Shown: positions 23,693-32,842 of the stretch, piece by piece | Layout of the letters: every line of letters starts with the position of its first letter | Numbering within the stretch: position 1 is the stretch's first letter | Source of the DNA: Paenibacillus sp. FSL H7-0357 | Lineage (GTDB): Bacteria; Bacillota; Bacilli; Paenibacillales; Paenibacillaceae | Direction: 5' to 3' | DNA: 64,000 nt | Assembly (NCBI RefSeq): GCF_000758525.1 | Contig: NZ_CP009241.1 | Span: 806,001-870,000 of the forward strand | Position numbers and translations under genes: made by a program | Notes under the pieces: generated by a model | The model's input: the letters and a program-made list of their open reading frames with translations, nothing else | Databases searched by the model: none | What the model was told of the DNA's origin: nothing

Positions 23693-26600
23693 ATGATTTT
23701 TAATAAAGGTCCAATGGATAAAAAAAGTTTGCTTAAAGAATTAGACTCACTAGGCTATTCAGACAGAATCCATAAAATTGCCACTCTAGGCCGTGAAAAT
23801 CATGGATCGACCCAATATTCAAAATTGCTCGCTTCATTACTGAAAGGCGGTGTCTATGAGGCACAGCTAGCCTTAATGGGGGCTATTGCCACACAGGATG
23901 CAAAGATTATTGTGTCAGCGTTAAAGCATCCTATGGCTACTATTAGAAATCAGGCAGCCGGTCTTTTAGCCAAAGTGGCTTCAGATATTGATATTGAACG
24001 TGAACTCCCGGAGCTATCCCATGATTGCCGCCGCAAAGTACTGCGCAGTATTTCATTTATTCATCGTCAAGAATTGGCGGAGCGTTTACTGCCTGTTGTG
24101 TATGCCCGGTGGGGGGCGGAGGAGGCCTCTATTCTGCTGCCTGCATGTTCTAAGGAAACGGTCAGTAAATGGCTTATAGAGATTGGATATATCGTTGTGA
24201 ACTGGAAAAAATTAGCCAGCCGTCATCTTGATGCCGTTGCGGAGTATTTTAAAACAACGTTAGAAGGCACCCCCCTTAGGGAAAAGGGATATGTGTGGTG
24301 GAGATTTTCATCAGCTATCGAAGCTTTATGCAATGTAAAGCCGGATCTAATTCTCGAATGTGCCATGAATCATGGACCCATGGGTGTCATCCATCCTGTG
24401 CTTAAAAAACATCTGGGTACTTTAGTCCGAATCCATCCTGAAGCAGTGTATATGCTGCTAACCCGGAAGGAGTCACGAAGTGATCTGATCTCTCATGGTG
24501 TGCCGGATGGCGTCTTAAGAAGGAAAAAATATTTTTCCATAGATCAATGGATTGAATTAGCCAAGCTGCTTGCAGATACCCCCATACATATAGCGAAATT
24601 GCTTGAGTGTATGGCTCCTTCAAAGCGTAAAGTGATTTTTGAGTCGGTCTATGAAGAGGACAAGCGTAAAGAGCGCATTTTTCCAGAGACATTACTGTAT
24701 CAGTTACCGCATATATTGCGCGACAAGGAAGCAACCCGAATGCTTGGTCTGCGTGAAATATATGATAGCCGGGACAAAACGATTAGGATTACGGCTTGCC
24801 GTTCTATTCATCATTCAAGAGAGCTGCTTGAAAAAGCGGCATATGCCTCTAATGCAGACGAACGCGCAATGGCACTTGTGCAGCTGGTTAAAAGCACTGC
24901 GCTCTCAAGGCAAGGTATGGATGAGACTTTGGTGTATTTAGGCCGCATCAAAAATGATCAGGATCCTGTACGCTCTGCAGTGATTAGAGAGCTTGCAAAC
25001 AGCCCGGCATCTATGTTTACGGATGAGAATGTAAAGGAACTTACTTTACTCGTTGATAGTGTTATTGAGGCTAGAGATACTTCCTATGCTACAAGGTATG
25101 CTACTCAGGAATTAGCATTTGTGATTATGCGGTTTAATGCAGTAAATCCCGGAGGTGAGATCTTTAAGTTCGCTTTAAGCACGATTGTAAAATTAGCCAA
25201 GCAGAGCGGACAGCTTACACTTCCATCCTTCCAGGAAAATATACCCCGGGGTATAGAAGAGCGAATATTTGATGTGGTTTATCCGCTAGCTGTGGCGGCA
25301 AATCGAAGAGAAGACTACAATTTGGTGATCAGCCTGGCGAACTCGTTTGGCAAAAGAGGCTTTGGTATCTCCAAACTTCAAAATTTACTAAGCGATGCGG
25401 CAAAGGAGAAAACAGCTTCTATCGCAGTACGGGCGGCAAGACATTGGCTTGCACCTCCTAACACACGGGATGAGAGAGTCAGAGAATTATTAACCCTGGA
25501 TAAGTCGTTTATTACCGTAAACGAAGTGTTCCTGCATCTGCATCTAAAACGTCAAGAATGGCTAGGTCCATTTATTTCGGGTGAGGTTATTAAGGGCAGG
25601 TTCTTAACGGGGAAAACCATTTATGTTGTGCCGGCTACGGATGGGTTCCATAGGTGGCTGCCACGTCAGCAACAATCTTTTAGAGCCTCAATAGAAAGCA
25701 TTGCGTCAGATGCCAAACGCAGTTTTTATGAACGTTCAACAGCTATAAAGCTAATGGCAAGAATGCCTGATGTCAGTCCGGATAAGCTGGTAAAGTATTT
25801 AAAAGATAAGGAAGTAGCTGTAGTAGAAGCTGCACTTTATGCACTTTCATTGTTGGAAGAACCCGAAAAGGCACTTCCCGTTCTACTGGAGAATTTAGAT
25901 GGCGACAGAGCCCGTGTAGCCATGTACTCGATACCCAGATGCATTCGTAGAGTGAATCCGGCTGTATTGACTTCAATACTTAAAGAACTGTTAAACCGGG
26001 ACAAACTTAAAATCACTGTCAGAAAAGAGGCCATCCGGTTACTGGGTGCTTATAGAAGCAGTGACAGCATTCCGCTATTGATGAACGAGTTTGAAAAGCC
26101 TAATGCACATAAGGACGTAATCATTGCCATAGGGCATGCAGCGAGACAGCTTTTAGATGATGAACGCGGCTGGAAGATTCTAAGCAACATGGCCACTTCA
26201 TCACAAAGTGATATTGCGAAAAGTGTACTTTGGCAACAGCCCCAAGAACTTCCGGTAAACTATAGATCCCGGTATTTAGAATTAATCATTACAATTGCCG
26301 GTCATACAGATCCGGATGTTGGAAGATATGCTTTGAACAGTATGATCCGTTGGACAAATGGACATGAAGAAATCATTGCGGCTGCCGCTGCAAAGGTTAT
26401 TCTGGATTTAGAAGATAACGCCAGATGGAATATTGCAATGAACACGCTGACAGAAACATGCCGTGATGGTAAGGTCAATGAGAGGGTAATTGGTGTGTTT
26501 AAGGATTTGGCCAGTGTTGAAATTATTGAGGAATGGAATGCTAATACCAAAAGAGATTTGCCTCATCGGCAACGTCTGTTGAAATTTGCTGACCAACTGA

Positions 26601-27058
26601 CCTCTTTGCCAAAGAACACTCGCGTAAACCTTGTGCCTCTGTATATGGGTATTATTGACTGTCTGGCAGCGGATGAGACCTTAAAGCAGGTTGTAATGAA
26701 ATTGTATGTAGCCTCAATAGATTGGAATAATGTTCAGGAATCCGTTGCTTACCTAACTAAAATAGTTCATTGCATTTCAAATCAGCCACATCGTTTAGGC
26801 GATGCCTATAAGCAGGTTGCACAAAATTTAAAAGACAGCAAAGGCTACTGGAATCCAGAAACCATAGTAGAAATTGTAGATGTTATAGGGTCGGAAGGTA
26901 GTTACGAATCTCAGTTTATTGGACTTTCTTTGCTTGAGGTTGCAGGAAGTGTTTTATTATGGAGTCCGGACTGTGCCCGGCTTTTAAGATTATATAGAAA
27001 TCACACGAACCTTGCGATTCGCTCCCTTGCGTTAGACATTTGGACAGCAATCGATTAA
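23693..27058 (+). CDS. Large HEAT-repeat protein of unknown function
   Basis: 1121 residues, cytoplasmic, with no signal peptide, membrane segment or catalytic motif. Much of it is tandem helical hairpins of HEAT type. Clear units are [21 protein letters not shown] near residue 85, [52 protein letters not shown] around 700-750, and [24 protein letters not shown] around 780. AAGGAGGGG lies 6 bases before the ATG. It is AT-richer than the flanking genes and stands alone. HEAT solenoids usually bind proteins or nucleic acids. The role cannot be read from the sequence. Confidence 0.85.
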   Translation: MIFNKGPMDKKSLLKELDSLGYSDRIHKIATLGRENHGSTQYSKLLASLLKGGVYEAQLALMGAIATQDAKIIVSALKHPMATIRNQAAGLLAKVASDIDIERELPELSHDCRRKVLRSISFIHRQELAERLLPVVYARWGAEEASILLPACSKETVSKWLIEIGYIVVNWKKLASRHLDAVAEYFKTTLEGTPLREKGYVWWRFSSAIEALCNVKPDLILECAMNHGPMGVIHPVLKKHLGTLVRIHPEAVYMLLTRKESRSDLISHGVPDGVLRRKKYFSIDQWIELAKLLADTPIHIAKLLECMAPSKRKVIFESVYEEDKRKERIFPETLLYQLPHILRDKEATRMLGLREIYDSRDKTIRITACRSIHHSRELLEKAAYASNADERAMALVQLVKSTALSRQGMDETLVYLGRIKNDQDPVRSAVIRELANSPASMFTDENVKELTLLVDSVIEARDTSYATRYATQELAFVIMRFNAVNPGGEIFKFALSTIVKLAKQSGQLTLPSFQENIPRGIEERIFDVVYPLAVAANRREDYNLVISLANSFGKRGFGISKLQNLLSDAAKEKTASIAVRAARHWLAPPNTRDERVRELLTLDKSFITVNEVFLHLHLKRQEWLGPFISGEVIKGRFLTGKTIYVVPATDGFHRWLPRQQQSFRASIESIASDAKRSFYERSTAIKLMARMPDVSPDKLVKYLKDKEVAVVEAALYALSLLEEPEKALPVLLENLDGDRARVAMYSIPRCIRRVNPAVLTSILKELLNRDKLKITVRKEAIRLLGAYRSSDSIPLLMNEFEKPNAHKDVIIAIGHAARQLLDDERGWKILSNMATSSQSDIAKSVLWQQPQELPVNYRSRYLELIITIAGHTDPDVGRYALNSMIRWTNGHEEIIAAAAAKVILDLEDNARWNIAMNTLTETCRDGKVNERVIGVFKDLASVEIIEEWNANTKRDLPHRQRLLKFADQLTSLPKNTRVNLVPLYMGIIDCLAADETLKQVVMKLYVASIDWNNVQESVAYLTKIVHCISNQPHRLGDAYKQVAQNLKDSKGYWNPETIVEIVDVIGSEGSYESQFIGLSLLEVAGSVLLWSPDCARLLRLYRNHTNLAIRSLALDIWTAID

Positions 27059-27089
27059 TTATGGAAAAAGAAAGCGTAAGAAGAGGGGC

Positions 27090-27126
27090 GTCGTTTCACA
27101 TGGAAAGTGTGAGTGTGGATTGAAAT
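27090..27126 (+). other. Solitary CRISPR type I-C repeat-like sequence
   Basis: The sequence begins GTCG, has a short internal dyad (TCACA...TGTGA) and ends GTGTGGATTGAAAT. Type I-C repeats share this layout: GTCG start, internal stem and GTGGATTGAAAT/C end. It occurs once here, with no second copy and no cas gene in the window. Perfect 8-bp inverted repeats AAGAGGGG (27081-27088) and CCCCTCTT (27127-27134) flank it. Its terminal TTGAAA is also the best -35 box for the RNA at 27154. Confidence 0.4.
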
Positions 27127-27147
27127 CCCCTCTTGCCATGTTATAAT
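27120..27147 (+). promoter_or_regulatory. Promoter of putative antisense RNA
   Basis: TTGAAA (27120-27125), 16-base spacer, TATAAT (27142-27147). It is directed toward the structured non-coding stretch that ends in the hairpin at 27255-27288. The -35 lies within the CRISPR-repeat-like sequence. Confidence 0.6.
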
Positions 27148-27153
27148 AAAAGC

Positions 27154-27292
27154 AGAACAAGCGTACAATGCAAAGAGAGCCGTGCTACCAACACGACTCC
27201 CCATGCAATAGCCGCTTCTAAGGGCGGTAGGCCTCAACAAACAGGATACGACAGATAGACCGCATGCCTTTGCGAGGGGGCGGTCTATTTGC
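27154..27292 (+). ncRNA. Putative type I antitoxin RNA (RatA/SR4-like)
   Basis: About 135 bases between a strong promoter and a hairpin. No open frame of note is present, but several stems are (CGTG/CACG near 27185, CCGC/GCGG near 27213-27228). It ends in ATAGACCGC/GCGGTCTAT (27255-27288) followed by T-rich sequence. Its 3-prime part is complementary to the 3-prime end of the small toxin gene on the other strand, the convergent geometry of txpA/ratA and bsrG/SR4. The 5-prime end is an estimate from the -10 box. Confidence 0.55.
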
Positions 27293-27365
27293 GTTTATTG
27301 GACAGCAGCGCTACGATAAGCGAACCAAAGGTTAGCATAATCATCATTGCTTCAAACACTGTCAC
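27285..27365 (-). CDS. Holin-like type I toxin, 26 residues
   Basis: A 26-codon frame from a GTG start with AGGGAGGG 7 bases upstream, ideal spacing. The peptide is VTVFEAMMIMLTF then GSLIVALLSNKRK: a short acidic N-terminus, one hydrophobic helix and a basic tail. This is the exact pattern of Bacillus putative holin-like toxins (Hol_Tox; TxpA/BsrG/BsrE relatives), which damage the membrane when expressed. A TATAAT box lies at 27437-27432 on this strand, giving a roughly 60-base leader. The stop codon falls inside the stem shared with the antisense RNA terminator. Confidence 0.75.
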   Translation of the reverse strand: MTVFEAMMIMLTFGSLIVALLSNKRK

Positions 27366-27514
27366 AAGGCATCCCTCCCTTCTTAGAGAGGTAGCCGACC
27401 GACCCTTTAAGCCTATTCTATTGCTTCTGCGATTATATCATGATGCTTTATAATTAGAAAGATTGCGTTAGGCAATACTTGGGCAATTATAGTATAGTTT
27501 TCCGTAAATGGATA

Positions 27515-27551
27515 AGGCCATGAATTTCTACGTCAGTAGAGCTCATGGCCT
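27515..27551. terminator. Bidirectional hairpin
   Basis: AGGCCATGA and TCATGGCCT pair over 9 bp, with an inner CTAC/GTAG stem, and are followed by CTTT. It lies between the toxin locus and the hydrolase gene. The remainder of 27366-27688 holds the toxin promoter and nothing else I can identify. Confidence 0.5.
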
Positions 27552-27688
27552 CTTTGAATATCGTAGTTATTCGCTGGATTGCGTATTGTGCGCGGCTTTA
27601 TTTTTTCTTTAGATTTATACCGCTTTTTTCTCCATGTTGCCGCTGTATCATGGTCCTATAAGGTGTTAATAGAGACAGGAGTGGGAGC

Positions 27689-29686
27689 ATGAGAACAGGG
27701 TTATGGATGAAAATAGGGCTGGTGGTGGCGATTTTGGCGCAACCAGTGGCGATGCAGCCGCAGTCTACGCAGGCACAAGCGGTGAAGGTGCAGCCGAAGG
27801 AGGCGCAGTCGCTATCGTCTGCAGCGGCCACCGCGCCGGAGCAGCATGAGGAAGCAGCCGCTTCCGCGGAACGGGAGCGCTTTGAACAGCAGACCGATGA
27901 ATTTATGAAGACAGCGATGGACAAGTACCATGTGCCGGGCGTAACTTTGGCGGTGGTCAAGGATGGCGCTGTCTTGCTGGAGAAGGGCTACGGTTATGCG
28001 GATGTGGAGGGCAAGGTGCTGGTAGATCCGCTCAAGACCCGCTTCAGCATCGCTTCGGTCTCTAAGGTTTTTACGGCTACAGCAGCCATGCAGCTGGCGG
28101 AGCAGGGGAAGCTGGACTTAACTGCGGATGTGAACCAGTATTTGCCGGATTCGCTGCAAGTAGACAACTCGTACAAAACTCCGCTAACCATGAAACATTT
28201 GCTGACCAATACCGGGGGATTCGCCAATGCCGAACAGCGCGAAGGGGCTTGGTCGAACACGGTGCCGGAGCAGCGGGTTCCGCTGGAGCAGACTCTGCAA
28301 AAGCTGCTGCCGCCGCTGGTGAGGGCACCGGGAGATGCGGTGCAGTATAGCAATGAAGGCTTCACCCTCGCCGGATATATTGTGGAAAGAGCAAGCGGCC
28401 TGTCCTACGATGACTATATCCGCCAGCATATTTTTGCTCCTCTACATATGGACAACAGCTTGACCTATCTTACCCCGGAGCGTTTGAACCAGCAATTGGC
28501 CCAGGGATATTCTTACGATAAGGGGTTTGTCAAAATGAAGCAGGGGGAGGTTTTGACCTACCCCGCTGGCTCTATCTGGTCAACCGCTGACGATATGGGT
28601 AAGTTTGTATTGGCCCATCTACAGGGTGGGGGCCAAGGGGAGAACGCGATTTTACAACAAGACACCGCCAAGCAGATGCACTCGCTGCAATATTCCGCGC
28701 ATCCCCTGCTGCCCGGTTATGCCTACGGCTTTTTTCAAAACTACAAAAATCCTGCCATTCTGGTTCACCCCGGAGATACGGAGGCTTTTTCCAGTCTGAT
28801 ATCGATCATGCCGTCCAAGGGACTCGGGTTTTTTATCGGCTGCAACTCCCAATACGAAGGAGACGACGGGACCTTCCGGGATGCCTTTGAGGAACAGTTC
28901 TACTCCTTTTTCGGAGTAAGTCTGGATCAGCCGCTGGCCGAATCAACCGGGGAGGCGCCGGAACCCGCTGCAAGCATTCAAGCCTACGCGGGTACATACG
29001 CCATGGTGATTAGCGAGGGACTGGGCCCGGGGGTTTCCAAGCTGCGTTACCAGATGGTTACACCAAGAGTGACCGTCAGTGAGCAAGGGGAGGTTACCCT
29101 GAAATCGGCGGGTGAGGCGCTGAACGGGCAATATACACAGATTGGCAAGCAGATTTTTTACAATAAAAAGGTCAATAAATATCTTGTGCTTAAAGAAGGG
29201 GAAAGCGGGAGCAAATATGTCGTGCTGGATACTACAGTGCCCTTCCAGGCGTTTGTTAAGCTGAATCCCTGGGAAGCAGGGGCGGGAGGACTGGCTTGGA
29301 AAGTAGCGCTGGCTGGCGCATTGCTGGGTCTTATAGCGGGAGTGATTGCCATTTGCAGACGCAAAAAATCGGGACCCCAGCGGATGCGCCTGTGGCACAG
29401 GCTTCCTGCCTATCTTATTGCTCCGCTTATTCTTGGTACGGCGGTAGTTACTATGCTGGGCGTTTTCTCCGAAAGCCGTGCGGTACAGGGCCACTGGCTG
29501 CTTGCCGCCAACCTCCTTGCAGCGGGAATCGCAGCAGGCATAGCTTGCTCGGCTGGATTTGCGGTAAAATATGGACGAAGCAAAAAACTGCATCTCCTTG
29601 ACGCAGCGGTCATACTGGGAATGGGACTGGCCGGAGCGAGCGGAATCTTTTACATGTATCTGATGAAGCTGCTGCTTTTCGCTTAG
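27689..29686 (+). CDS. Serine beta-lactamase-fold hydrolase with C-terminal membrane helices
   Basis: 665 residues. A signal peptide or anchor at 7-22 is followed by an Ala/Gln-rich linker. The beta-lactamase/class C-like domain (about 70-420) has the SxxK nucleophile motif SVSK, YSNEG as the Tyr-x-Asn motif, and HPGDT near the third motif. A beta-rich segment follows, then four hydrophobic helices (about 540-660). Such proteins include D-aminopeptidase/esterase-like enzymes and penicillin-binding relatives acting outside the membrane. GGAGTGGGAG precedes the ATG. A two-component system follows in the same direction after 32 bases, probably one operon. Confidence 0.88.
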   Translation: MRTGLWMKIGLVVAILAQPVAMQPQSTQAQAVKVQPKEAQSLSSAAATAPEQHEEAAASAERERFEQQTDEFMKTAMDKYHVPGVTLAVVKDGAVLLEKGYGYADVEGKVLVDPLKTRFSIASVSKVFTATAAMQLAEQGKLDLTADVNQYLPDSLQVDNSYKTPLTMKHLLTNTGGFANAEQREGAWSNTVPEQRVPLEQTLQKLLPPLVRAPGDAVQYSNEGFTLAGYIVERASGLSYDDYIRQHIFAPLHMDNSLTYLTPERLNQQLAQGYSYDKGFVKMKQGEVLTYPAGSIWSTADDMGKFVLAHLQGGGQGENAILQQDTAKQMHSLQYSAHPLLPGYAYGFFQNYKNPAILVHPGDTEAFSSLISIMPSKGLGFFIGCNSQYEGDDGTFRDAFEEQFYSFFGVSLDQPLAESTGEAPEPAASIQAYAGTYAMVISEGLGPGVSKLRYQMVTPRVTVSEQGEVTLKSAGEALNGQYTQIGKQIFYNKKVNKYLVLKEGESGSKYVVLDTTVPFQAFVKLNPWEAGAGGLAWKVALAGALLGLIAGVIAICRRKKSGPQRMRLWHRLPAYLIAPLILGTAVVTMLGVFSESRAVQGHWLLAANLLAAGIAAGIACSAGFAVKYGRSKKLHLLDAAVILGMGLAGASGIFYMYLMKLLLFA

Positions 29687-29718
29687 AGGAGATAGGGAAC
29701 GAAAGGCGGCTTGCCAAG

Positions 29719-30417
29719 ATGTGCGCCCGGATTTTAATTGTGGATGATGACCGGACAATTGTGGACTTTTTATCAATATTTTTGAAGCGGGAAGGGTACA
29801 GCATTTCGTCCTGTTATGATGGGGAGACGGCGCTGGAACACATTCGGAATGAGGTCTTTCAGCTCATTTTACTGGATATTATGATGCCGGTCATGAATGG
29901 CTTTGACCTGATTGGCCGGATTAGGGGGATCTCGGAGGTTCCGGTAATTTTCCTGACCGCCAAGGATCAGCAGGAGGATAAAATCAGGGGATTCATTGCC
30001 GGCTGCGATGATTATGTGACGAAACCTTTTGATCTGACGGAGCTTTCCTTGCGAATCTCGGCGATTTTAAAGCGCAGGCCGGCGGCTGCGGAAAAGACGG
30101 CTGTAGCCCCGGGGGAGCTGCAGATTAAGGATATCACTCTGTTGCCGGAGGAGCATGCAGTGTCCAAAAATGGCGTGGAGATCAACATGACGCCAAAAGA
30201 ATATGGGATATTGCTGCTGCTGGCCAGGAACAAAGGCCGGGTGTTTACCTCACGCGATATTTATGAGCTGGTCTGGGAGGATGCCTATCTGGAGAGCGAC
30301 AACACCGTGCTTACCCATATCCGCAATCTGCGGGACAAGCTGGGGGATACCGTCAAAAATTCCAAGTACATCAGAACGGTCTGGGGTGTTGGTTATAAAG
30401 TGGACAAAGAAGCTTAA
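29719..30417 (+). CDS. OmpR-type response regulator (VanR-like)
   Basis: 232 residues. The receiver has acidic residues IVDDD at 8-11, phospho-acceptor Asp53 in LLDIMMPVMNG, and the Lys in VTKPFDLTE. The winged helix carries MTPKEYGILLLLARN, VWEDAYLESDNTVLTHIRNLRDKLGD and TVWGVGYK, closest in style to VanR. The kinase gene overlaps its 3-prime end. It probably controls the adjoining cell-surface hydrolase. Confidence 0.92.
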   Translation: MCARILIVDDDRTIVDFLSIFLKREGYSISSCYDGETALEHIRNEVFQLILLDIMMPVMNGFDLIGRIRGISEVPVIFLTAKDQQEDKIRGFIAGCDDYVTKPFDLTELSLRISAILKRRPAAAEKTAVAPGELQIKDITLLPEEHAVSKNGVEINMTPKEYGILLLLARNKGRVFTSRDIYELVWEDAYLESDNTVLTHIRNLRDKLGDTVKNSKYIRTVWGVGYKVDKEA

Positions 30418-31924
30418 AACAGGGCTAGTCGGAGAACTGGTCCTGATTTTTATTCTGTCACTGGCAGCCACGCTGGTCGCAGTTTCGTTGACAGCCCATT
30501 TTCTGAAAGGCTCGGCATTATTTTATCCGGCGCAGACCGATGCGGAGCGGATGATGAGCTACAGGGAGAAGGTTGGCAATCCGCTGGCGGCTTGGCTGGA
30601 GGCCCGGGCAGGCGAGGCGGCTATTCCCCATCGGCTGGAGCAGGAGCTGCGGGACAAGTTTCCCTTGGACTACGACAAAAGCTTTAGGGCCGCAGAGGAG
30701 GTAGTCGTGTCTGTGGTGAACGGGCAGGGGGAGCTGCTTCAGGCCAATTCGCATGTTGTCATTGTCCGCTCCGGAGAGACATTGCCGGGGGGAAAGGCGT
30801 TGCTGTCTACCGCAGATTATTCCCCTGCACCGGAGGCTGGAGGTTTCGTGATCGGCAATCCCGAGGAGGAGCAGGTCTACAATATCGTTTTCTTTTCACC
30901 AGAGGAAGGCATCAACATCAGCTATAACAACGGCTCCGGCACAAAATTGCAGGAAACGCGGAAGCTCGGAAACGGGCTCTATCTGGTGGCTGCAAGCACG
31001 ATTACTTATACCGAGAGTCCTGTATCTTTGCTGGGTGTTGTTGTGTTTTTGCTGCTTTTTTATCTTGGCATCCGGGGGCGAATCCGGTATATGCGCACTC
31101 TCGAACGGGGCACGCATACGCTGTACGCGACTGATTTTCAGGCTCGTATCCCGTTAAAATACAACAACGAGCTTACCACCATGGCTACCGCACTGAATGA
31201 TATGGCCGAGCAAATCGTCGCAAGCCGGAGCAAGGAGAAGGATTTTCTGCTGAATATTTCTCATGACCTGCGCACGCCGTTAACTTCCATCATGGGTTTT
31301 CTCAGTTTGCTCAAAGAGAAATCATATGGCAGTGAGCTGGAAAGGGAGCGGTATGTCGAGGTTCTGGAGGAGCGGACCGGGTACTTAAAGAAGCTGATTG
31401 ATGAGTTTTTTGAAATTTCGAAGCTGAAATGGAAACCGCCGGTGATAAATAAGAGCAGGGTGAATATGCAGGAGCTGCTGCGCCAGGTTGTGGAGGGATA
31501 CCATCCCCAAAGCAGGGATACGCATATCGGGACGGTTCTGCTGCTGCCGGATCAGTCGGTTTATGTGGAGGTTGATGCTGACCTATTCGTCCGGGTGCTC
31601 GAAAATCTGTTGTCTAACGCCTTCAAATACAGCCGCGCAGATACGGAGCTTGTCATCCGCCTCCGGGAACCGGTGGCAGAGAGCCGCCGTCCATTCCCGG
31701 TACGGCTGGAATTGTGGAGCACGCCGGCCCAAGCGATGGACAGCGGGGAGCTGCAGCGGTTGTTTGAACGGTTCTACAAGCGGGATTCGTCGCGGGCTGG
31801 CGAAGGCGCGGGGCTGGGGCTGTCCATTGCTGCTGAGATCATCAGGCTGCACGGGGGCAAGCTGGACGCGCAGATCGAGGGCGAACGCCTAGGGATGATT
31901 ATTGAACTGGAGCGTTCGCCGTGA
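30386..31924 (+). CDS. Sensor histidine kinase (VanS-like)
   Basis: About 512 residues from the GTG at 30386; TTG at 30389 is equally possible. The open frame extends further upstream, but that part is a shadow of the regulator gene. Two membrane helices (near 18-42 and 213-230) bracket an extracellular sensor of about 170 residues. HAMP, then H-box NISHDLRTPLTS (His293), N-box VLENLLSNAFKYS and a degenerate G1, then GAGLGLSIAAEI. It overlaps the response regulator by 32 bases and is followed by a long palindromic terminator. Confidence 0.87.
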   Translation: MLVIKWTKKLKTGLVGELVLIFILSLAATLVAVSLTAHFLKGSALFYPAQTDAERMMSYREKVGNPLAAWLEARAGEAAIPHRLEQELRDKFPLDYDKSFRAAEEVVVSVVNGQGELLQANSHVVIVRSGETLPGGKALLSTADYSPAPEAGGFVIGNPEEEQVYNIVFFSPEEGINISYNNGSGTKLQETRKLGNGLYLVAASTITYTESPVSLLGVVVFLLLFYLGIRGRIRYMRTLERGTHTLYATDFQARIPLKYNNELTTMATALNDMAEQIVASRSKEKDFLLNISHDLRTPLTSIMGFLSLLKEKSYGSELERERYVEVLEERTGYLKKLIDEFFEISKLKWKPPVINKSRVNMQELLRQVVEGYHPQSRDTHIGTVLLLPDQSVYVEVDADLFVRVLENLLSNAFKYSRADTELVIRLREPVAESRRPFPVRLELWSTPAQAMDSGELQRLFERFYKRDSSRAGEGAGLGLSIAAEIIRLHGGKLDAQIEGERLGMIIELERSP

Positions 31925-31927
31925 TTT

Positions 31928-31973
31928 GACACGCGAAAAAACCTCATGAGCTCATGAGGTTTTTTCGCGTGTC
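31928..31973. terminator. 46-bp perfect palindromic bidirectional terminator
   Basis: Two 23-base arms with no spacer, starting GACACGCGAAAAAACC and meeting at GAG/CTC. The A6 and T6 runs lie inside the stem, so it works for both the kinase operon and the convergent TetR gene. Confidence 0.85.
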
Positions 31974-32004
31974 TATCTGAAAGGGATAATGCATACGAAG
32001 CCAA

Positions 32005-32601
32005 TCATTTAGCTGAAATGCCTTGCAGGAATACTGTAATAGCGGTGCGGTGGAGCTTGATCAGCCTGTCCAGTTCACAATCATAGCGGGCAGCGCTGAG
32101 ACCACCCAGCAATGCATACAGGATGACCGATAAATCCTCGAGCTCATAGTCTGGCCGAATATGTCCTTCACGGATTCCCTCTTGCAGTATTTGCAGAAAC
32201 ACTTCACGCTGTTTTTGGATTGCAGCAACAATTTCGGCAATAACCTCAGGATCGGCAGTCTCGGAGCCGCTAAATTCATCTGCTGCCTGGGATAGCGGGT
32301 TTTTCAGATCCAAGGCAACATGTTCGGCGAGACCATATAAGGTATCGGTAAAGCTGGTATACCGTGTCTTTTTGGCAACCCATTGCTCCAGCCATTGATC
32401 GACTTGCTCATTGATTAAATAGAGGAACAGTCCTTCTTTATTTTTAAAATGATGATACAGGTTTCCTTTGCTGCTGTCAGAAGCACTGACTATATCCTCA
32501 ATGGAGGTGCCTAAATAGCCCTTTTGGGAAAAAAGCGTCTTTGCAGTTTCTGCAATGCGTTTTTTTGTGGGTGTATCCGCGCGGCGTGTCTTCTTTTTCA
32601 C
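32005..32601 (-). CDS. TetR-family regulator
   Basis: About 198 residues from GTG at 32601 (AAGGAAAGAGG 10 bases upstream). The frame is open to 32628. The N-terminal helix-turn-helix is ETAKTLFSQKGYLGTSIEDIVSASDSSKGNLYHHFKNKEGLFLYLI. The C-terminal region is a ligand-binding helical bundle similar in pattern to QacR/AcrR-type members. It is divergent from the SLH-anchored hydrolase, with a palindromic operator between them. Confidence 0.9.
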   Translation of the reverse strand: MKKKTRRADTPTKKRIAETAKTLFSQKGYLGTSIEDIVSASDSSKGNLYHHFKNKEGLFLYLINEQVDQWLEQWVAKKTRYTSFTDTLYGLAEHVALDLKNPLSQAADEFSGSETADPEVIAEIVAAIQKQREVFLQILQEGIREGHIRPDYELEDLSVILYALLGGLSAARYDCELDRLIKLHRTAITVFLQGISAK

Positions 32602-32735
32602 AGCACTCAAACCTCTTTCCTTGTACAAAACAAGCGTCCGTATTTTCTAAAAAAGCATATCATATGACTATTGGATTGACAATTGGCAGGCAGGTGCACA
32701 AGCTGTTTACTACATCTGAGCTATTACTGAGCAGG

Positions 32736-32788
32736 TTGCAGGCTGTTAAAATCTATGCTAGCATAAAAACAAACCGAACGTTCTGTTT
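32736..32788 (+). promoter_or_regulatory. Promoter and TetR-type operator before SLH-hydrolase gene
   Basis: A candidate promoter is TTGCAG (32736) and TAGCAT (32759) with a 17-base spacer. Just downstream, AAACCGAACGTTCTGTTT (32771-32788) is an 18-bp palindrome with a single mismatched pair and a GAACGTTC core, a form common for TetR operators. Repression by the divergent TetR is inferred. Confidence 0.55.
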
Positions 32789-32842
32789 ATTAAATCATAA
32801 AAACGGACTGATCACTCTGTTTTTACAAAGGAATGAAATGAG

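Noticed and set aside
27090..27126. A CRISPR array
   Set aside because: Only one repeat-like copy exists, with no spacer-repeat periodicity and no cas genes, so an array is not claimed.
30203..30385. Upstream extension of the kinase gene
   Set aside because: These codons lie inside the response-regulator gene and encode a Cys/Trp/Pro-rich nonsense sequence. The kinase starts near 30386.
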